From Apostichopus japonicus (Eukaryota > Echinodermata > Holothuroidea > Aspidochirotida > Stichopodidae): 64,000 nt of DNA. The stretch is from positions 5,698,501 through 5,762,500 of the forward strand of contig NC_092569.1 in NCBI RefSeq assembly GCF_037975245.1, read 5' to 3'. Shown piece by piece: positions 36,001 to 48,490 of this stretch. Position 1 is the first letter of the stretch; each line of letters opens with the position of its first letter. Under the pieces are notes generated by a model. That model was not told where the DNA came from. It worked only from the letters and a program-made list of their open reading frames with translations, and did no database searches. Position numbers and translations under genes: made by a program.

Positions 36001-37607
36001 TAATTTGTAGATTCATAACCTCTGGGCAGAATCTTTGGAAAGTTTAACCAATATTTTTTATGGTACTGAAATTGGATGGAAGTAGTGGTGACCTTATATA
36101 AGTACTATATGACTTGAGGTAGAATTTTATTGTTGATATGAAAGGCCAACGAAAGAGAAGACAATTTTGAGAGTGTAGGGTCAAAACTTTTGTTTGAAGC
36201 GATTCACCTTTAGACTATGACCAATGTTTGAAACAACATAGGGCTTTAACACAGGCCTGCACACAAGATTTTCTATGCCGCCGTGCATCCAGTGAAGATT
36301 CTTGTGGCCCTTTGCATTGAACACCGTCCTAATGGAATGGCCATATTGTTTTTTTTTGTACACAGGGGGTGCTTAAGTGCAAACTTGTGCTATACTTTGC
36401 AACCATATCAATTGTTTTTGTTGTTATAACTTTTCATGAATTAAGTGATGTCATCCCTTTAGCATGAAAGATCATTTCCAACCCAGGAAGACCTGAACCT
36501 TTTAATAATGGGGACAGTTGCATGTTCAATAGTTGCTCAACAACATTCCCCCACCCCCTATCCCCAGCTCCTCCTCTTGAATACAAGCCTGTTTTTAGGG
36601 CAAATACATAAGTTCGGGCATCACCAACTTCCAACAATTTGACCAAAACAATTTGACCAACACGTCCTATGTACGGCTGAGGAGAACAATTTATCGTCTC
36701 CTAAAACTTCTGCAAATGGAGCGACACCGCAGAATATTCAGGGAAGAGGGCGACATGTAACTCTGAAACATGGCAATTTCCTAAGCGATAAGTCATGTTG
36801 TCGACAATGTTTCTGTTGGGAAGTGCAGTCTCGACACTTTTTGTCTTTCAGGAATTAGTAAAAACATGCTGTCATGTGTCTGTTTGAAGAAACAAGGTCA
36901 ACAAGGTCAACTGGCCACACGACCATTTCCACAAACCGAGCGGCTATGAGAAGTTTTCATAATCACATTTCTGGCTTTGCTGTTGACAAGGAGCTTAGCT
37001 CATTGATCTGCTTGCTACATCTGGTACAGTAGTCCAGCCATTATGACGACTGCATCATCTTCCAATCTTTAAAGGGTTACTTCTTAATACGAAAAACAAG
37101 GTTCCAGTGAAAGTGAACCAACCCGAATTATGTGTTACGTATATTTACACATTTAACTTTTTTTTTCTAAGTTCATTATTTAAACAAGCATTAAAACCAT
37201 CCACCAAATGCAATGGACCATCTTCACCTAATCAGTCACACATCTCCTATCCAAGACCATGCACGTACGTTTCCCTAAGGACGTAAGGATAATCTGTATG
37301 TGGTACCAAGAACTTCCTTAAAGGAGTATATTCTCGCTGCTGGTGGAGATATTTTTCAATACTCACTGGTTCTGGTATTTACGAATGTCCATACTTCTGA
37401 CCATGTACTATGTCAATGGGGAAGGGGGCGGGGGCTAGGCTAAGCTAGGATTTGAGTGCATGTAGTTGTACGGAGAGACATAAGATAGAACTGAGTTAAA
37501 AATTCTGTAGGACTGTCAAGGGAGCATTGTCCGTTGAAAGAGTTTCCGAATGCATCAGTAATTTTTTACAAAGTATGCTAGAGAAGGATCAAAACTAATC
37601 ATAGGTT
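33008..37607. other. Non-coding stretch, no gene seen
   Basis: This is AT-rich sequence with C13 at 33749-33761, a G-run near 33919 and many TACTGTA/TACAGTA words around 35670-35710. No splice-supported coding frame or recognisable repeat was found. Confidence 0.4.
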
Positions 37608-37899
37608 TATCCCAAATAAACTCTGAAAACTGCCTTCTCCGTCCCCCCGCCCGAGTCAAGTAAACAGTCAAAACTTGCCTATCCCCAATGTCTGTCTGCG
37701 AGGTGATTTTGCTGATACTTTAGGTCCTTGATGATCATGGAATCTACTTTGAAGAAACTTTTAATGCAAATTCTAAGCAATGTTCAACGTTGAGGAGAAA
37801 AAGTAGCGGATTAAGCGCGGCCATACAAATATTGTAAGTAGAGTGCAGATTGTGAGCATACAGATTTGATAGTCTTCAGCCTATCGTTGGTTAGCTTTA

Positions 37900-39778
37900 C
37901 AGTGTAGGACTTTCACGGTCGTCCGGTCGTCCGAGACGACTAGAAATTACGTCGGACTACCAAATCTTTCAAAATGTTGTGTGCTTGGTAGTCCTTCGGA
38001 CGACCAAAAAAAATGAAGGCTTTGAGGAATTATTGAGCCTAATTATATTTCATTAAAAACGAAAGTCAATTTAATTAAATAGTTTCTGAATAACACCCAA
38101 ACCATACATAAATTATTTAAAAACATGCGCGAAATATTAACTTTACAACATCGTTAGCAAAAATCTGTTCACTAATAAAGTCACCTAACGTTAGTTTCTA
38201 ATGATGTACCCAGAAAACAAATGAGACTTGTGGCTAAATGTCAGTGTAACGCATTTTGTACGGTGTTTTAACAACAGTCGATCAGACACTGACAGTCTAT
38301 AGGCCGAGTGAAAATGCATTGCTGGACAATGGGGGAAATCTAGCCTATACTGCTGAATTTGTAACGCAGTTATAAGATATCCATGGAATACTTTCATTAT
38401 TGCTGTTATCTTCGACCACATGGTTGCCTAACAGCACACTAAGTCAATTGGGGAAATCTAGCCTATACCGCTAAATTTGTGACGCAGTTATAAGGTATCC
38501 ATGGAATACAGTAATATTATTAGCGAAAAAAAATTTGCGTCCCGGGGACGCAAGCCCCCGAAAAAGTTTGCGTCCCGTAAAAAAAGTTTGCGTCCCGATC
38601 GAACACCAATTACGTTTATTGTAATTTGTATCACCTACTGTACTAATACTAGTGTAGTATCACTGCCTACACTTTGTGAATGTTATACATCAGCCCTCGT
38701 CCTTCCTACTCGCAACTCCGTGGTCAATTGTTCGCGAAAAGTTTGCAACAGAAACTACTGTGGTATGAATGCACATTTCACATTAGCAACTCTTATTGCA
38801 GAGAAAAGAAACATACTGTGAGATAAATATCCTTTCAGGATCAGATATGTAAGCTTCCCACAAGATTCATAGATTGTCTCAACTCATAACATTTTCTGAT
38901 CAAAACCATGATTAAAATATTACTGATAGTCTCAGAAACAATTCAAATGAATCTTCGTACCACCAGTGATTGTTGTCAAAATGTACGTAACAAATATGAG
39001 ACAAGGCCTAACGTTATGATATTTGAGTGCACACATATGAGCAACCTTTACCACAAACTTCGTTATCTATACACAGGGGAAAGTAAACGTTGCAAGTAAT
39101 TGTTGTTAAACAACTTACTTCGTGTTCATTGAGCACTAAAAATGCAAGAATGGTTGCAGACAATCGGTAGGGACTATTAGCCAATCAAATCATGGGAATC
39201 TAGGTAAAGCATCGTTGTCTATTTTTAGCATGAAAATCTCTGTAATGAAGTTTTGGTAACCCTGTACCTTGCGTTGATTGTTATGATATATTTATTTTCA
39301 AACAAATTCAATGATCTGTAGGAGTAGGAGAACTTTTGGTTCTTGTCAGAAGAAGAAATAATGAAAGATGTTCATTCAAAAAAGTCTTTTGTTATGTTTT
39401 CCATTGACCTAGTTGTGAGTGTGTACTTGGGGTTTGCAAGCAATTTGAAGATTTTGCGTCCCTGGCCAAAACATTGCGACCCAGAATCCTGTGTTCGTAA
39501 CAATGCTGGAATACTTTCGTTATTCGTTACCCAGTGCAAACACTATTTGAAAACAGTACACATTTACATGGTGATATGCTAAACTAATAAAGCTTTGGTT
39601 GACACAATCAGATTGAGCACCAAAATGTTTTGTTTTGTATTATGTGTGTTCATTTTCAATTTTGGTGGAAAATTTGGAAGGACTACCAAGTTTTTTGCAG
39701 GACTACCAAATATTTGAAAATCCTTGAAACTGGTAGTCCTTCGGACAACCTTCTCAAATTCCTAAAAATCCAACACTG
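37900..39778. mobile_element. Non-autonomous hAT-like DNA transposon, 1.88 kb
   Basis: The left end CAGTGTAGGACTTT and the right end (reverse complement CAGTGTTGGATTTT) are inverted repeats. The direct repeat CTTTA lies at 37895-37899 and 39779-39783. The second copy of segment X shows the empty site GTTAGCTTTAGGGTG, so the boundaries and the 5-bp target duplication are directly seen. Both ends carry hairpins made from GGACTACCA..TGGTAGTCC and TCCTTCGGACGACC. Interior parts repeat TTTGCGTCCC (38535-38600) and hold a module shared with 59108-60306. The 106-codon frame at 38501-38821 has no recognisable transposase domain. CAGTG ends suggest hAT, while the 5-bp duplication is unusual for that group. 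Confidence 0.8.
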
Positions 39779-40524
39779 CTTTAGGGTGCTGATTTGTTAA
39801 TGGCCTCCTCACATGTCTGAGTTTAAATTACCAGACTTGTATCAAAAGTACTACAAACAGACTAAAAACAGTACAAGGTTCGCTCGAGAGCAGAGCTGCT
39901 TTGTGTGTTCGATGGAAAATCATAAAAGATGTAAATTATACGGACACGCAGAGATTATGTCATATGCTGAGAGCTTTGCTAAACAGTAATTAATCTTCTT
40001 CAATTAATTGGAGGCACATTTTGTAGACTGAAAAAAAAAATACTAAATCGTGGTGAATGAATTCTAGCCTACATTAAGAGACAAAATTAATTATGCTAGT
40101 GAAACATTATTTAGCTGTGCCCAAAATAAACAACTTTTAGTTCTCAATATCTTACTAGATATCTTGACAAGATAGCGTTACAAGACATTATGCATCCATT
40201 CGGATGCTGATTAGAGTACTGTGCAATGAGGACAACACAGCATGTTACAACACCTAAACATGTGGTTTAGGTCTTGAGATAATGAGAAAGCCAGCTCAGC
40301 GATATGGTGATTTCTATTGCCATTTTCTTGAGTTGTCCTGTTCACGAGGTGTTCAGACTCTGATACTATGTATGTTGACTGCAAATCACCTTTGACTTTG
40401 AACAACTGGGTTCTTGTACTAACCAAGGGGAGGGGGAGGGGGATCTACATACCAAGTATGAACTTCAAAAATGGAACTTTTTTGAGCTATCATGTTTCCA
40501 AGGTTTTCAGACTTTGACCTCGAA

Positions 40525-40537
40525 TGACCTTTGACCT
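40525..40537 (-). promoter_or_regulatory. Perfect DR1-type motif in segment X
   Basis: TGACCTTTGACCT on the plus strand, preceded by a further half site (TTTGACCTC at 40513-40521). The motif is part of the dispersed repeat and also present in the second copy. Function is not shown. Confidence 0.3.
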
Positions 40538-42888
40538 TCACAGAAAAAGAGCAGGGTTCATGTATGTCATAAGATGAATCAATATCGAGCAGGAAGTTAA
40601 CCCTACGTGAACTTTTGTGGTTAGCATGTTTACAAGCAGGTGTTAGATACACATACATGCCATCACCACGGCATAGATTCCTTTTGCATCCAGCAAGAAA
40701 TAAAAAAGCTGCTCTAAATGAGAAACAAGGAAACTATGATTGAAAGTGCACAATTCAACTTAAGAAAGAATTGACTAAAGGAACCATAGGAACCCACTAC
40801 ATGGGCTTAGATTTGTAGTATAGCATCTCTCTGCCAAGAGTAATATCTGAACCATAGGAACCCACGACATGGGCTTAGAGTTGCATCTCTCTGCCAAGAG
40901 AAATATCGTTATTTTGATCCGTACTCAACAAGAACTCACAATTTACAAGAAACAAGAGCCCAAGGGCACTGTGGTTCCTTGCTTGGGGTATATGACAATA
41001 CACATAATATTATCAAGCAAGATTGGGCTAAAATAGTCCAAGTAATTGTGGTCCTACATGTTCCCATAAAGTAACCAACACTATAGCCAACACTTTTGTG
41101 ATCACAAAATGTGATCGGATTTTTTATCAAAAGGCACTTTTGAGATCTAAATATGGCGTCGAAAATGTAAGAAATATAAGAGACCTACAAGCGTGTCAAC
41201 AGATAAGATAACAATGGTGACCTCAGATGACATGACCTTTAAGTTTCAAAATGTTCCACCACACCATTCACAACTTGTCCCAAAATATCAACCATGTCAC
41301 ACCTTGGCATTGAGATTTAATTGCATTAAATGTCAAAAAATTAACTTTGAACTTGTATGTAACTTCACACACAAAGGTCACCCGGAGGTCAACCAATTGA
41401 CATTTTTGATCGGTGAGACCTAAATAGAGCATGACTGTAAAAATTCAAACATTTTTTCTTTGCCCATTTTCTCCCCCCATAATACTACTTTTTTAACATT
41501 AGCTGACCTTTGGTGACCTTGGATCACATAACCGTTAAGTTTGAAAATATTCCCCTATACCATTTGCAACTTGTCCAAAAAAATCAACCTTGTCACACCT
41601 TGGCACTGGGAGTTATTGCATTAAATGTGTGAAAATTAACTTTGACCTCAAATAACTTCGCACACGAAGGTCAAATGGGGGTCAACCCATTGACATTTAT
41701 GATCAGAAGTTACCTTTGACATCTGAAAATAGCATCGAAACTGTAAAAATCCCCAAAACACGGAAAGGTCACCAGAGGTCAAATTGAGGTCAAGGGTCAC
41801 CCAGATGCGGGTCGACAATTGGATTACATTGAGGCAACTCCCAACCCTAACAGACATTTTGTTCTCAAGTTATTGCAAAAATACTAGTTTTTTATCATTA
41901 ATTGACCTTTGGTGACCTTGTATCACATAACCGTTAAGTTTGAATATTCCCCTATACCATTTGCAACTACTCCAAAAATATTAACCTTGTCACACCTTGG
42001 AACTGGGAGTTATTGCATTAAATGTCTGAAAATTAACTTTGACCTCATATAACTTCGCACACGAAGGTCACACGGGGGTCAACCCATTGACATTTATGAT
42101 CAGAAGTTACCTTTAACATCTGAAAATAGCATCAAAACTGTAAAAATCCACAAAACACTAAAAAGGTCACCAAAGGTCAAATTGAGGTCAAGGGTCACCC
42201 AGATGCGGGTCGACAATTGGATTACATTGAAGCAACTCCCAACCCTAACGGACAATTTGTTCTCAAGTTATCGCAAAAATACTAGTTTTTATCATTAATT
42301 GACCTTTGGTGACCTCGGATCACATGACCGTTAAGTTTGAAAATATTCCCCTATACCATTTGCAACTTGTTTCAAAATATCAACCGTGTAACACCTTGGC
42401 ACTGGGAGTTATTACACTAAATGTCTGAAAATTAACTTTGACCTCATATAACTTAACATACAAAGGTCACCTTGGGTCAACTTATTGACATTTTTGATTG
42501 ATGAGACCTAAATTAGAGCATCAAACTATAAAAAATCAAACATTTTTTTCTTTGCCCATTTTCTACCCCCAAAATACTAGTTTTTTGACATTAATTGACC
42601 TTTGGTGACCTCGGATCACATGACCGTTAAGTTTGAAAATATTCCCCTATACCATTTGCAACTTGTCCAAAAATATCCACCATGTCACACCTTGGAACTG
42701 GGAGTTGTTGCATTAAATGTCTGAAAATTAACTTTGACCTCGTATAACTTCGCACACGAAGGTCACACGGGTGTCAACCAATTGACATTTTTGATCGGAA
42801 GGTACCTTTGATATCCAAATCTAGCATCAAAACCAAACATTTTCTTTTTTGCTCGTTTCCTCCCAAAATAAGCACATTTTTTCTAATG

Positions 42889-42901
42889 TGACCTTTGACC
42901 T
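42889..42901 (-). promoter_or_regulatory. Perfect DR1-type motif in Z, with a third half site
   Basis: TGACCTTTGACCT is followed at once by TTTTGACCTT. The plus strand thus holds three TGACCT half sites within about 21 bp. Seen in sequence; binding is inference. Confidence 0.3.
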
Positions 42902-43535
42902 TTTGACCTTGGTTTCAGATGAAGTTTAATCTCCTGATTCCAAAAAACAAAACGAAAAGTCTGTACAACCATCCTAACTCCGACCGAAAAACTTTGACCC
43001 CATATAACTTCGCACATAAAGGTCACACGGGGTCAACCCATTGACATTTATGATCAGAAGGTACCTTTGACATCTGAAAATAGCATCAAAACTGTAAAAA
43101 TCCCCAAAAACACGTAAAGGTCACCAGAGGTCAAATTGAGGTCAAGGGTCACCCAGATGCGGGTCAACAATTGGATAACATTGAAGCAACTCCCAACCCT
43201 AACGGACATTTCGTTCTCAAGTTATCGCAAAAAAACTAGTTTTTTATCATTAATTGACCTTTGGTGACCTCGGATCACATGACCGTTAAGTTTGAAAATG
43301 TTCCCCTAACCAGTTAACAACTTTTCCCAAAATATCGATCTTGTCGCACATTGGCACTGGGAGTTATTGCAGTTTTAATATTTTCGGTTTTTGGACCATA
43401 ACTGACCTTTGGTGACCTTTGTGGGCACCAAAAACAATAGGGCACACCTTCTCCATATGGCGGATCTATAGTCCAAGTTTGGCCTCAATCCAACATTCCC
43501 TTAATGAGATAGAGCGTACCCAAGCAAGTGTCACA

Positions 43536-43599
43536 GACACACACACACACACACATACACACACACACACATACACACACACATACACACACACACACG
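43536..43599. repeat. (CA)n microsatellite
   Basis: ACACACACAC sequence with four ATACAC interruptions lies near the right end of Z. Confidence 0.95.
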
Positions 43600-43641
43600 C
43601 CAACCTGACTGCATAGGTTCCTTTTGCTAACGCAAGGAACC

Positions 43642-44719
43642 AAAAAGAAAAGAAAAAAAAAACAGTCCTGCTGACTGGTGAAGATGGCACGGATCATTTG
43701 ACCTGCTGCCACTTACGTTTGCCTCTCTACTCCATCAACATATCCGAGCCATTTTATTCATCATCATTATCATCTTCATCATCATCATGATCCTAGCTCC
43801 AAAATGAGCGCACACAAGGAACTGTAATTGTGTCAAGTGGTTTTAAAATGCATTCTAAGAGTACCTGTGTCATACGGAGTAATATACATGTAAATGGAAA
43901 AAGAGAGAAAATTTTTTGGCTTCCACCTTTTACTTTTCTTTCTTATGCCTCTGTTGGTTTCAAGTTCCAGAAATACTAGCACTAACAGCAACTCTTATCA
44001 TTAGTCATCATGTAAGACAACTTTAAAATATATTCTTCTTTTCTTTTACACTTCAACCTAATTTTCGTGCAAGAACATTCAGCAAAAATTTGGTTCAAGA
44101 CAACCCTGGATTTGTAGTAGGTGTTATTATAAAAAAAAATTTTTAAAAAATTTAAATTATAAAAAAAAAAATCGAAAATAATATAGAATAAAACCAGACT
44201 GCACTGTAATTATGTTATGATTCGGAATAAGAGGGCGATGACCCTCACAGCAGGTCATTGATGGCGCAGTGCAAGAACTTAACCATTTTGTGCAGTAGAT
44301 AGATCTATCGGAGTGCAAACTGAATTATACTGTACGGGAGACACGTTAACAGTGGAGTGATCTAAATTGTCATCACTGTTTCACAATTACTTCATCAGAG
44401 AGTAATTTGATCAAAATATGATTCAAATTTATCAGGAACATACTGACAAAAAAAATTCCATTGTTCAAATCCAGGTACCCTAACCTTAACAATACCCCGA
44501 ACAAAAGAATTCGTCTGAGGACTTGGAATTCCCTTGTTCAAGTCCTATGTTAGAATACAAAAAAGTTGCACACACACACACACACCTCTACCTTCACATA
44601 GATTCCGTTTGCCTCCCACAGAGAATACCAAATGTGCTATTTTAGCAAATGAGTTGCAACAAGACAGCTGTTTAATAAGGTCTTAGAAATGTTATTAATC
44701 ACATGCAAGCCAACTATTT
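43642..44719. repeat. Duplicated segment Y, first copy
   Basis: This 1078-bp stretch matches 46181-47258 over equal length, with differences only in a homopolymer tract near 44130. It contains an ATCATCATTATCATC microsatellite near 43757 and a short CA repeat near 44571. No gene is seen. Confidence 0.9.
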
Positions 44720-44724
44720 ATATA

Positions 44725-46180
44725 TATCCCAAATAGACTCTGAAAACTGCCTTCTCCGTCCCCCCGCCCGAGTCAGGTAAACAGTCAAAACTTGCCTATC
44801 CCCAATGTCTGCCTGCAAGGTGATTTTGCTGATACTTTAAGGTCTTGATGTTGAATCTACTTTGAAGAAACTTTTAATGCAAATTCTAAGCAAATGTTCA
44901 AAGTTGAGGAGAAATAGTAGCAGATTAAGCGCGGCCATACAAATATCGTAAGTAGTGTGCAAATCGTGATCATACAGATTTGATAGTCTCCAGCCTATCG
45001 TTCGTTAGCTTTAGGGTGCTGATTTGTTAATGGCCTCCTCACATGTCTCAGTTTAAATTACCAGACTTGTATCAAAAGTACTACAAACAGACTAAAAACA
45101 GTACAAGGTTCGCTCGAGAGCAGAGCTGCTTTGTGTGTTCGATGGAAAATCATAAAAGATGTAAATTATACGGACACGCAGAGATTATGTCATATGCTGA
45201 GAGCTTTGCTAAACAGTAATTAATCTTCTTCAATTAATTGGAGGCACATTTTGTAGACTGAAAAAAAAAATACTAAATCGTGGTGAATGAATTCTAGCCT
45301 ACATTAAGAGACAAAATTAATTATGCTAGTGAAACATTATTTAGCTGTGCCCAAAATAAACAACTTTTAGTTCTCAATATCTTACTAGATATCTTGACAA
45401 GATAGCGTTACAAGACATTATGCATCCATTCGGATGCTGATTAGAGTACTGTGCAATGAGGACAACACAGCATGTTACAACACCTAAACATGTGGTTTAG
45501 GTCTTGAGATAATGAGAAAGCCAGCTCAGCGATATGGTGATTTCTATTGCCATTTTCTTGAGTTGTCCTGTTCACGAGGTGTTCAGACTCTGATACTATG
45601 TATGTTGACTGCAAATCACCTTTGACTTTGAACAACTGGGTTCTTGTACTAACCAAGGGGAGGGGGAGGGGGATCTACATACCAAGTATGAACTTCAAAA
45701 ATGGAACTTTTTTGAGCTATCATGTTTCCAAGGTTTTCAGACTTTGACCTCGAATGACCTTTGACCTTCACAGAAAAAGAGCAGGGTTCATGTATGTCAT
45801 AAGATGAATCAATATCGAGCAGGAAGTTAACCCTACGTGAACTTTTGTGGTTAGCATGTTTACAAGCAGGTGTTAGATACACATACATGCCATCACCACG
45901 GCATAGATTCCTTTTGCATCCAGCAAGAAATAAAAAAGCTGCTCTAAATGAGAAACAAGGAAACTATGATTGAAAGTGCACAATTCAACTTAAGAAAGAA
46001 TTGACTAAAGGAACCATAGGAACCCACTACATGGGCTTAGATTTGTAGTATAGCATCTCTCTGCCAAGAGTAATATCTGAACCATAGGAACCCACGACAT
46101 GGGCTTAGAGTTGCATCTCTCTGCCAAGAGAAATATCGTTATTTTGATCCGTACTCAACAAGAACTCACAATTTACAAGA
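44725..46180. repeat. Duplicated segment X, second copy (uninterrupted)
   Basis: This copy matches 37608-40952 without the transposon and is followed directly by Y. It begins TATCCCAAATAGACTCTG, next to the end of the first Y. It supplies the empty-site allele for the element at 37900-39778. Confidence 0.9.
45755..45767 (-). promoter_or_regulatory. Perfect DR1-type motif in second copy of X
   Basis: This is the duplicate of the motif at 40525-40537 in the second copy of the segment, with identical flanks. Confidence 0.3.
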
Positions 46181-47258
46181 AAAAAGAAAAGAAAAAAAAA
46201 ACAGTCCTGCTGACTGGTGAAGATGGCACGGATCATTTGACCTGCTGCCACTTACGTTTGCCTCTCTACTCCATCAACATATCCGAGCCATTTTATTCAT
46301 CATCATTATCATCTTCATCATCATCATGATCCTAGCTCCAAAATGAGCGCACACAAGGAACTGTAATTGTGTCAAGTGGTTTTAAAATGCATTCTAAGAG
46401 TACCTGTGTCATACGGAGTAATATACATGTAAATGGAAAAAGAGAGAAAATTTTTTGGCTTCCACCTTTTACTTTTCTTTCTTATGCCTCTGTTGGTTTC
46501 AAGTTCCAGAAATACTAGCACTAACAGCAACTCTTATCATTAGTCATCATGTAAGACAACTTTAAAATATATTCTTCTTTTCTTTTACACTTCAACCTAA
46601 TTTTCGTGCAAGAACATTCAGCAAAAATTTGGTTCAAGACAACCCTGGATTTGTAGTAGGTGTTATTATAAAAAAAAATTTTAAAAAAATTTAAATTATA
46701 AAAAAAAAAATCGAAAATAATATAGAATAAAACCAGACTGCACTGTAATTATGTTATGATTCGGAATAAGAGGGCGATGACCCTCACAGCAGGTCATTGA
46801 TGGCGCAGTGCAAGAACTTAACCATTTTGTGCAGTAGATAGATCTATCGGAGTGCAAACTGAATTATACTGTACGGGAGACACGTTAACAGTGGAGTGAT
46901 CTAAATTGTCATCACTGTTTCACAATTACTTCATCAGAGAGTAATTTGATCAAAATATGATTCAAATTTATCAGGAACATACTGACAAAAAAAATTCCAT
47001 TGTTCAAATCCAGGTACCCTAACCTTAACAATACCCCGAACAAAAGAATTCGTCTGAGGACTTGGAATTCCCTTGTTCAAGTCCTATGTTAGAATACAAA
47101 AAAGTTGCACACACACACACACACCTCTACCTTCACATAGATTCCGTTTGCCTCCCACAGAGAATACCAAATGTGCTATTTTAGCAAATGAGTTGCAACA
47201 AGACAGCTGTTTAATAAGGTCTTAGAAATGTTATTAATCACATGCAAGCCAACTATTT
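46181..47258. repeat. Duplicated segment Y, second copy
   Basis: This segment is nearly identical to 43642-44719 and joined directly to X at a poly-A tract, without Z. The duplication ends at CCAACTATTT; sequence beyond it is single copy. Confidence 0.9.
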
Positions 47259-47734
47259 CGATATGAAACATTTTCCTGACAATTTCAAACTGTTAAAACT
47301 TAAATCGTTAAGCTCATTAATTAAGTACAATGCAAAGGGAATAAATGAGTGGAAACAAGGCTTGCTTAAAAAAAAAGAATGCTGCTGTATGTACAGTAGG
47401 CCTATGTATATAGGAAAAGAAGTTTCATTAAGTAGCTCTAGGTGACATTACAGACAAGCTATGAAATTCCATCTGATAATTCACCCTAGATGAAACAGGG
47501 TTCTCATTTTACAGAATGAATTAAAAATTTAAAGGAAATTTCCAAAGTGTACTTTATGGCATGTATTAAAGATGCATTTTCTGTTGAATTTGCCAGCAAA
47601 TGCTATAATACTCCACAATTAAAGATAATTAACACAGTACCAGGATATGCAATCTTCTACGTTAGTTCGACGAAAACACTGTCTGGAATGATAAACTAAC
47701 GAGCATGGTTTACAATTACACAAAATAATACGTT

Positions 47735-48433
47735 TTGTCAAACATAAAATCTTCTGCGTTCAATAAAAAGGTCAATAACTCAAACACTTCACAGAGACCC
47801 AATTATCTACGGATATCACATTGTTTTGTCGGAATGCCCCAAGAAATACGATCAATTCATAAAGAAAATTCAAATTGCCAAAGTTATGGTGGATTTATAG
47901 AAAATTCCCGCAAATTGCCTATTTTTTTTTTTATCAAACAAGAAATAGTTCATAGATTTCTTCCACCATTCCATGCTTCAGCTAACATTTACTATACTAC
48001 TTTCCTTATGACAAGCTTTTGTTATTGTTTTCTGATGGAGAAAACATCAGCAAAATTCCAAGCCAAGATTAAGTCAGACGGTAACAGTGCTGACTTTGTA
48101 CTATGTTTGAAGTCCGAGGGTAACAGTACTGACTCGGTACTACTATGTTTGAAGTCCGAGGGTGACAGTGCTGACTCAGTACTATGTGTAAAGGAGGGTA
48201 ACAGTGCTGACTCACAGTCACTATGGTTGAAGTCCGAGGGTAACAGTGCTGACTCAGTACTACTATGTTTGAAGTCTGAGGGTAACAGTACTGACTTAGT
48301 ACTATGTTTGAAAGAGGGTAACAGTGCTGACTCACAGTCACTATGGTTGAAGTCCGAGGGTAACAGTGCTGACTCAGTACTACTATGTTTGAAGTCTGAG
48401 GGTAACATTAGTGACTCCCAGTACTATGTTTGA
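47735..48433 (+). CDS. 232-codon open frame spanning a minisatellite, doubtful gene
   Basis: The frame starts with about 110 unremarkable residues, then encodes eight repeats of the type SADSVLLCLKSEGN with lengths of 12, 13 or 14 residues. Unit differences are whole codons. Two minus-strand frames are also open through the array, so openness partly reflects the unit itself. There is no signal peptide, domain or splice signal that would support translation. A repetitive-protein exon is possible but unproven. Confidence 0.15.
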   Translation: MSNIKSSAFNKKVNNSNTSQRPNYLRISHCFVGMPQEIRSIHKENSNCQSYGGFIENSRKLPIFFFIKQEIVHRFLPPFHASANIYYTTFLMTSFCYCFLMEKTSAKFQAKIKSDGNSADFVLCLKSEGNSTDSVLLCLKSEGDSADSVLCVKEGNSADSQSLWLKSEGNSADSVLLCLKSEGNSTDLVLCLKEGNSADSQSLWLKSEGNSADSVLLCLKSEGNISDSQYYV

Positions 48434-48490
48434 AGTCCGAAAGTAACAAAACTGACTCTTAGTAAGTACACTGTTTGAAGTCCGAGGGTA
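48080..48490. repeat. Minisatellite, 36-42 bp units
   Basis: About ten units are built from GGTAACAGTGCTGACTCAGT, ACTACTATGTTTGAAGTCCGA or shorter variants. Units with CTCACAGTCACTATGGTTG alternate with CTCAGTACTACTATGTTTG. The first eight keep multiples of three, and the last two degenerate. Confidence 0.9.

Larger units (their letters stand above)
37608..40952. repeat. Duplicated segment X, first copy (interrupted)
   Basis: This segment matches 44725-46182. The part left of the transposon (37608-37899) is about 94% identical to 44725-45013. The part to the right (39784-40952) is almost identical to 45014-46182 and has the same length of 1169 bp. One clear mismatch is visible near 39819. 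The copy is interrupted by the element at 37900-39778. Confidence 0.9.
40953..43641. repeat. TGACCT-rich repeat insertion Z present only in the first copy
   Basis: Between identical flanks this 2.69-kb block is present here and missing at 46182/46183. It starts CAAGAGCCCAAGGGCACTG and GGTTCCTTGC and ends GCAAGGAACC, giving short inverted GGTTCCTTGC ends. Inside are about seven diverged units starting near 41213, 41503, 41901, 42297, 42597, 43255 and 43402. Each carries a run such as TTGACCTTTGGTGACCTCGG followed by ATCACATGACCGTTAAGTTT. Spacing is about 300 or 396 bp. There is no long open frame, so it is a non-coding composite repeat of unknown class. Confidence 0.75.

Noticed and set aside
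38501-38821. Transposase gene in the 37900-39778 element
   Set aside because: The frame is short and begins in TTTGCGTCCC repeats. No catalytic or BED-type motif is visible.
40211-40658. Minus-strand open frames repeated at 45441-45888
   Set aside because: They are duplicated only because the DNA segment is duplicated; they cross repeat sequence and G-rich low-complexity DNA.
43466-43712. Minus-strand frames rich in Cys-Val
   Set aside because: They are translations of the (CA)n microsatellite.
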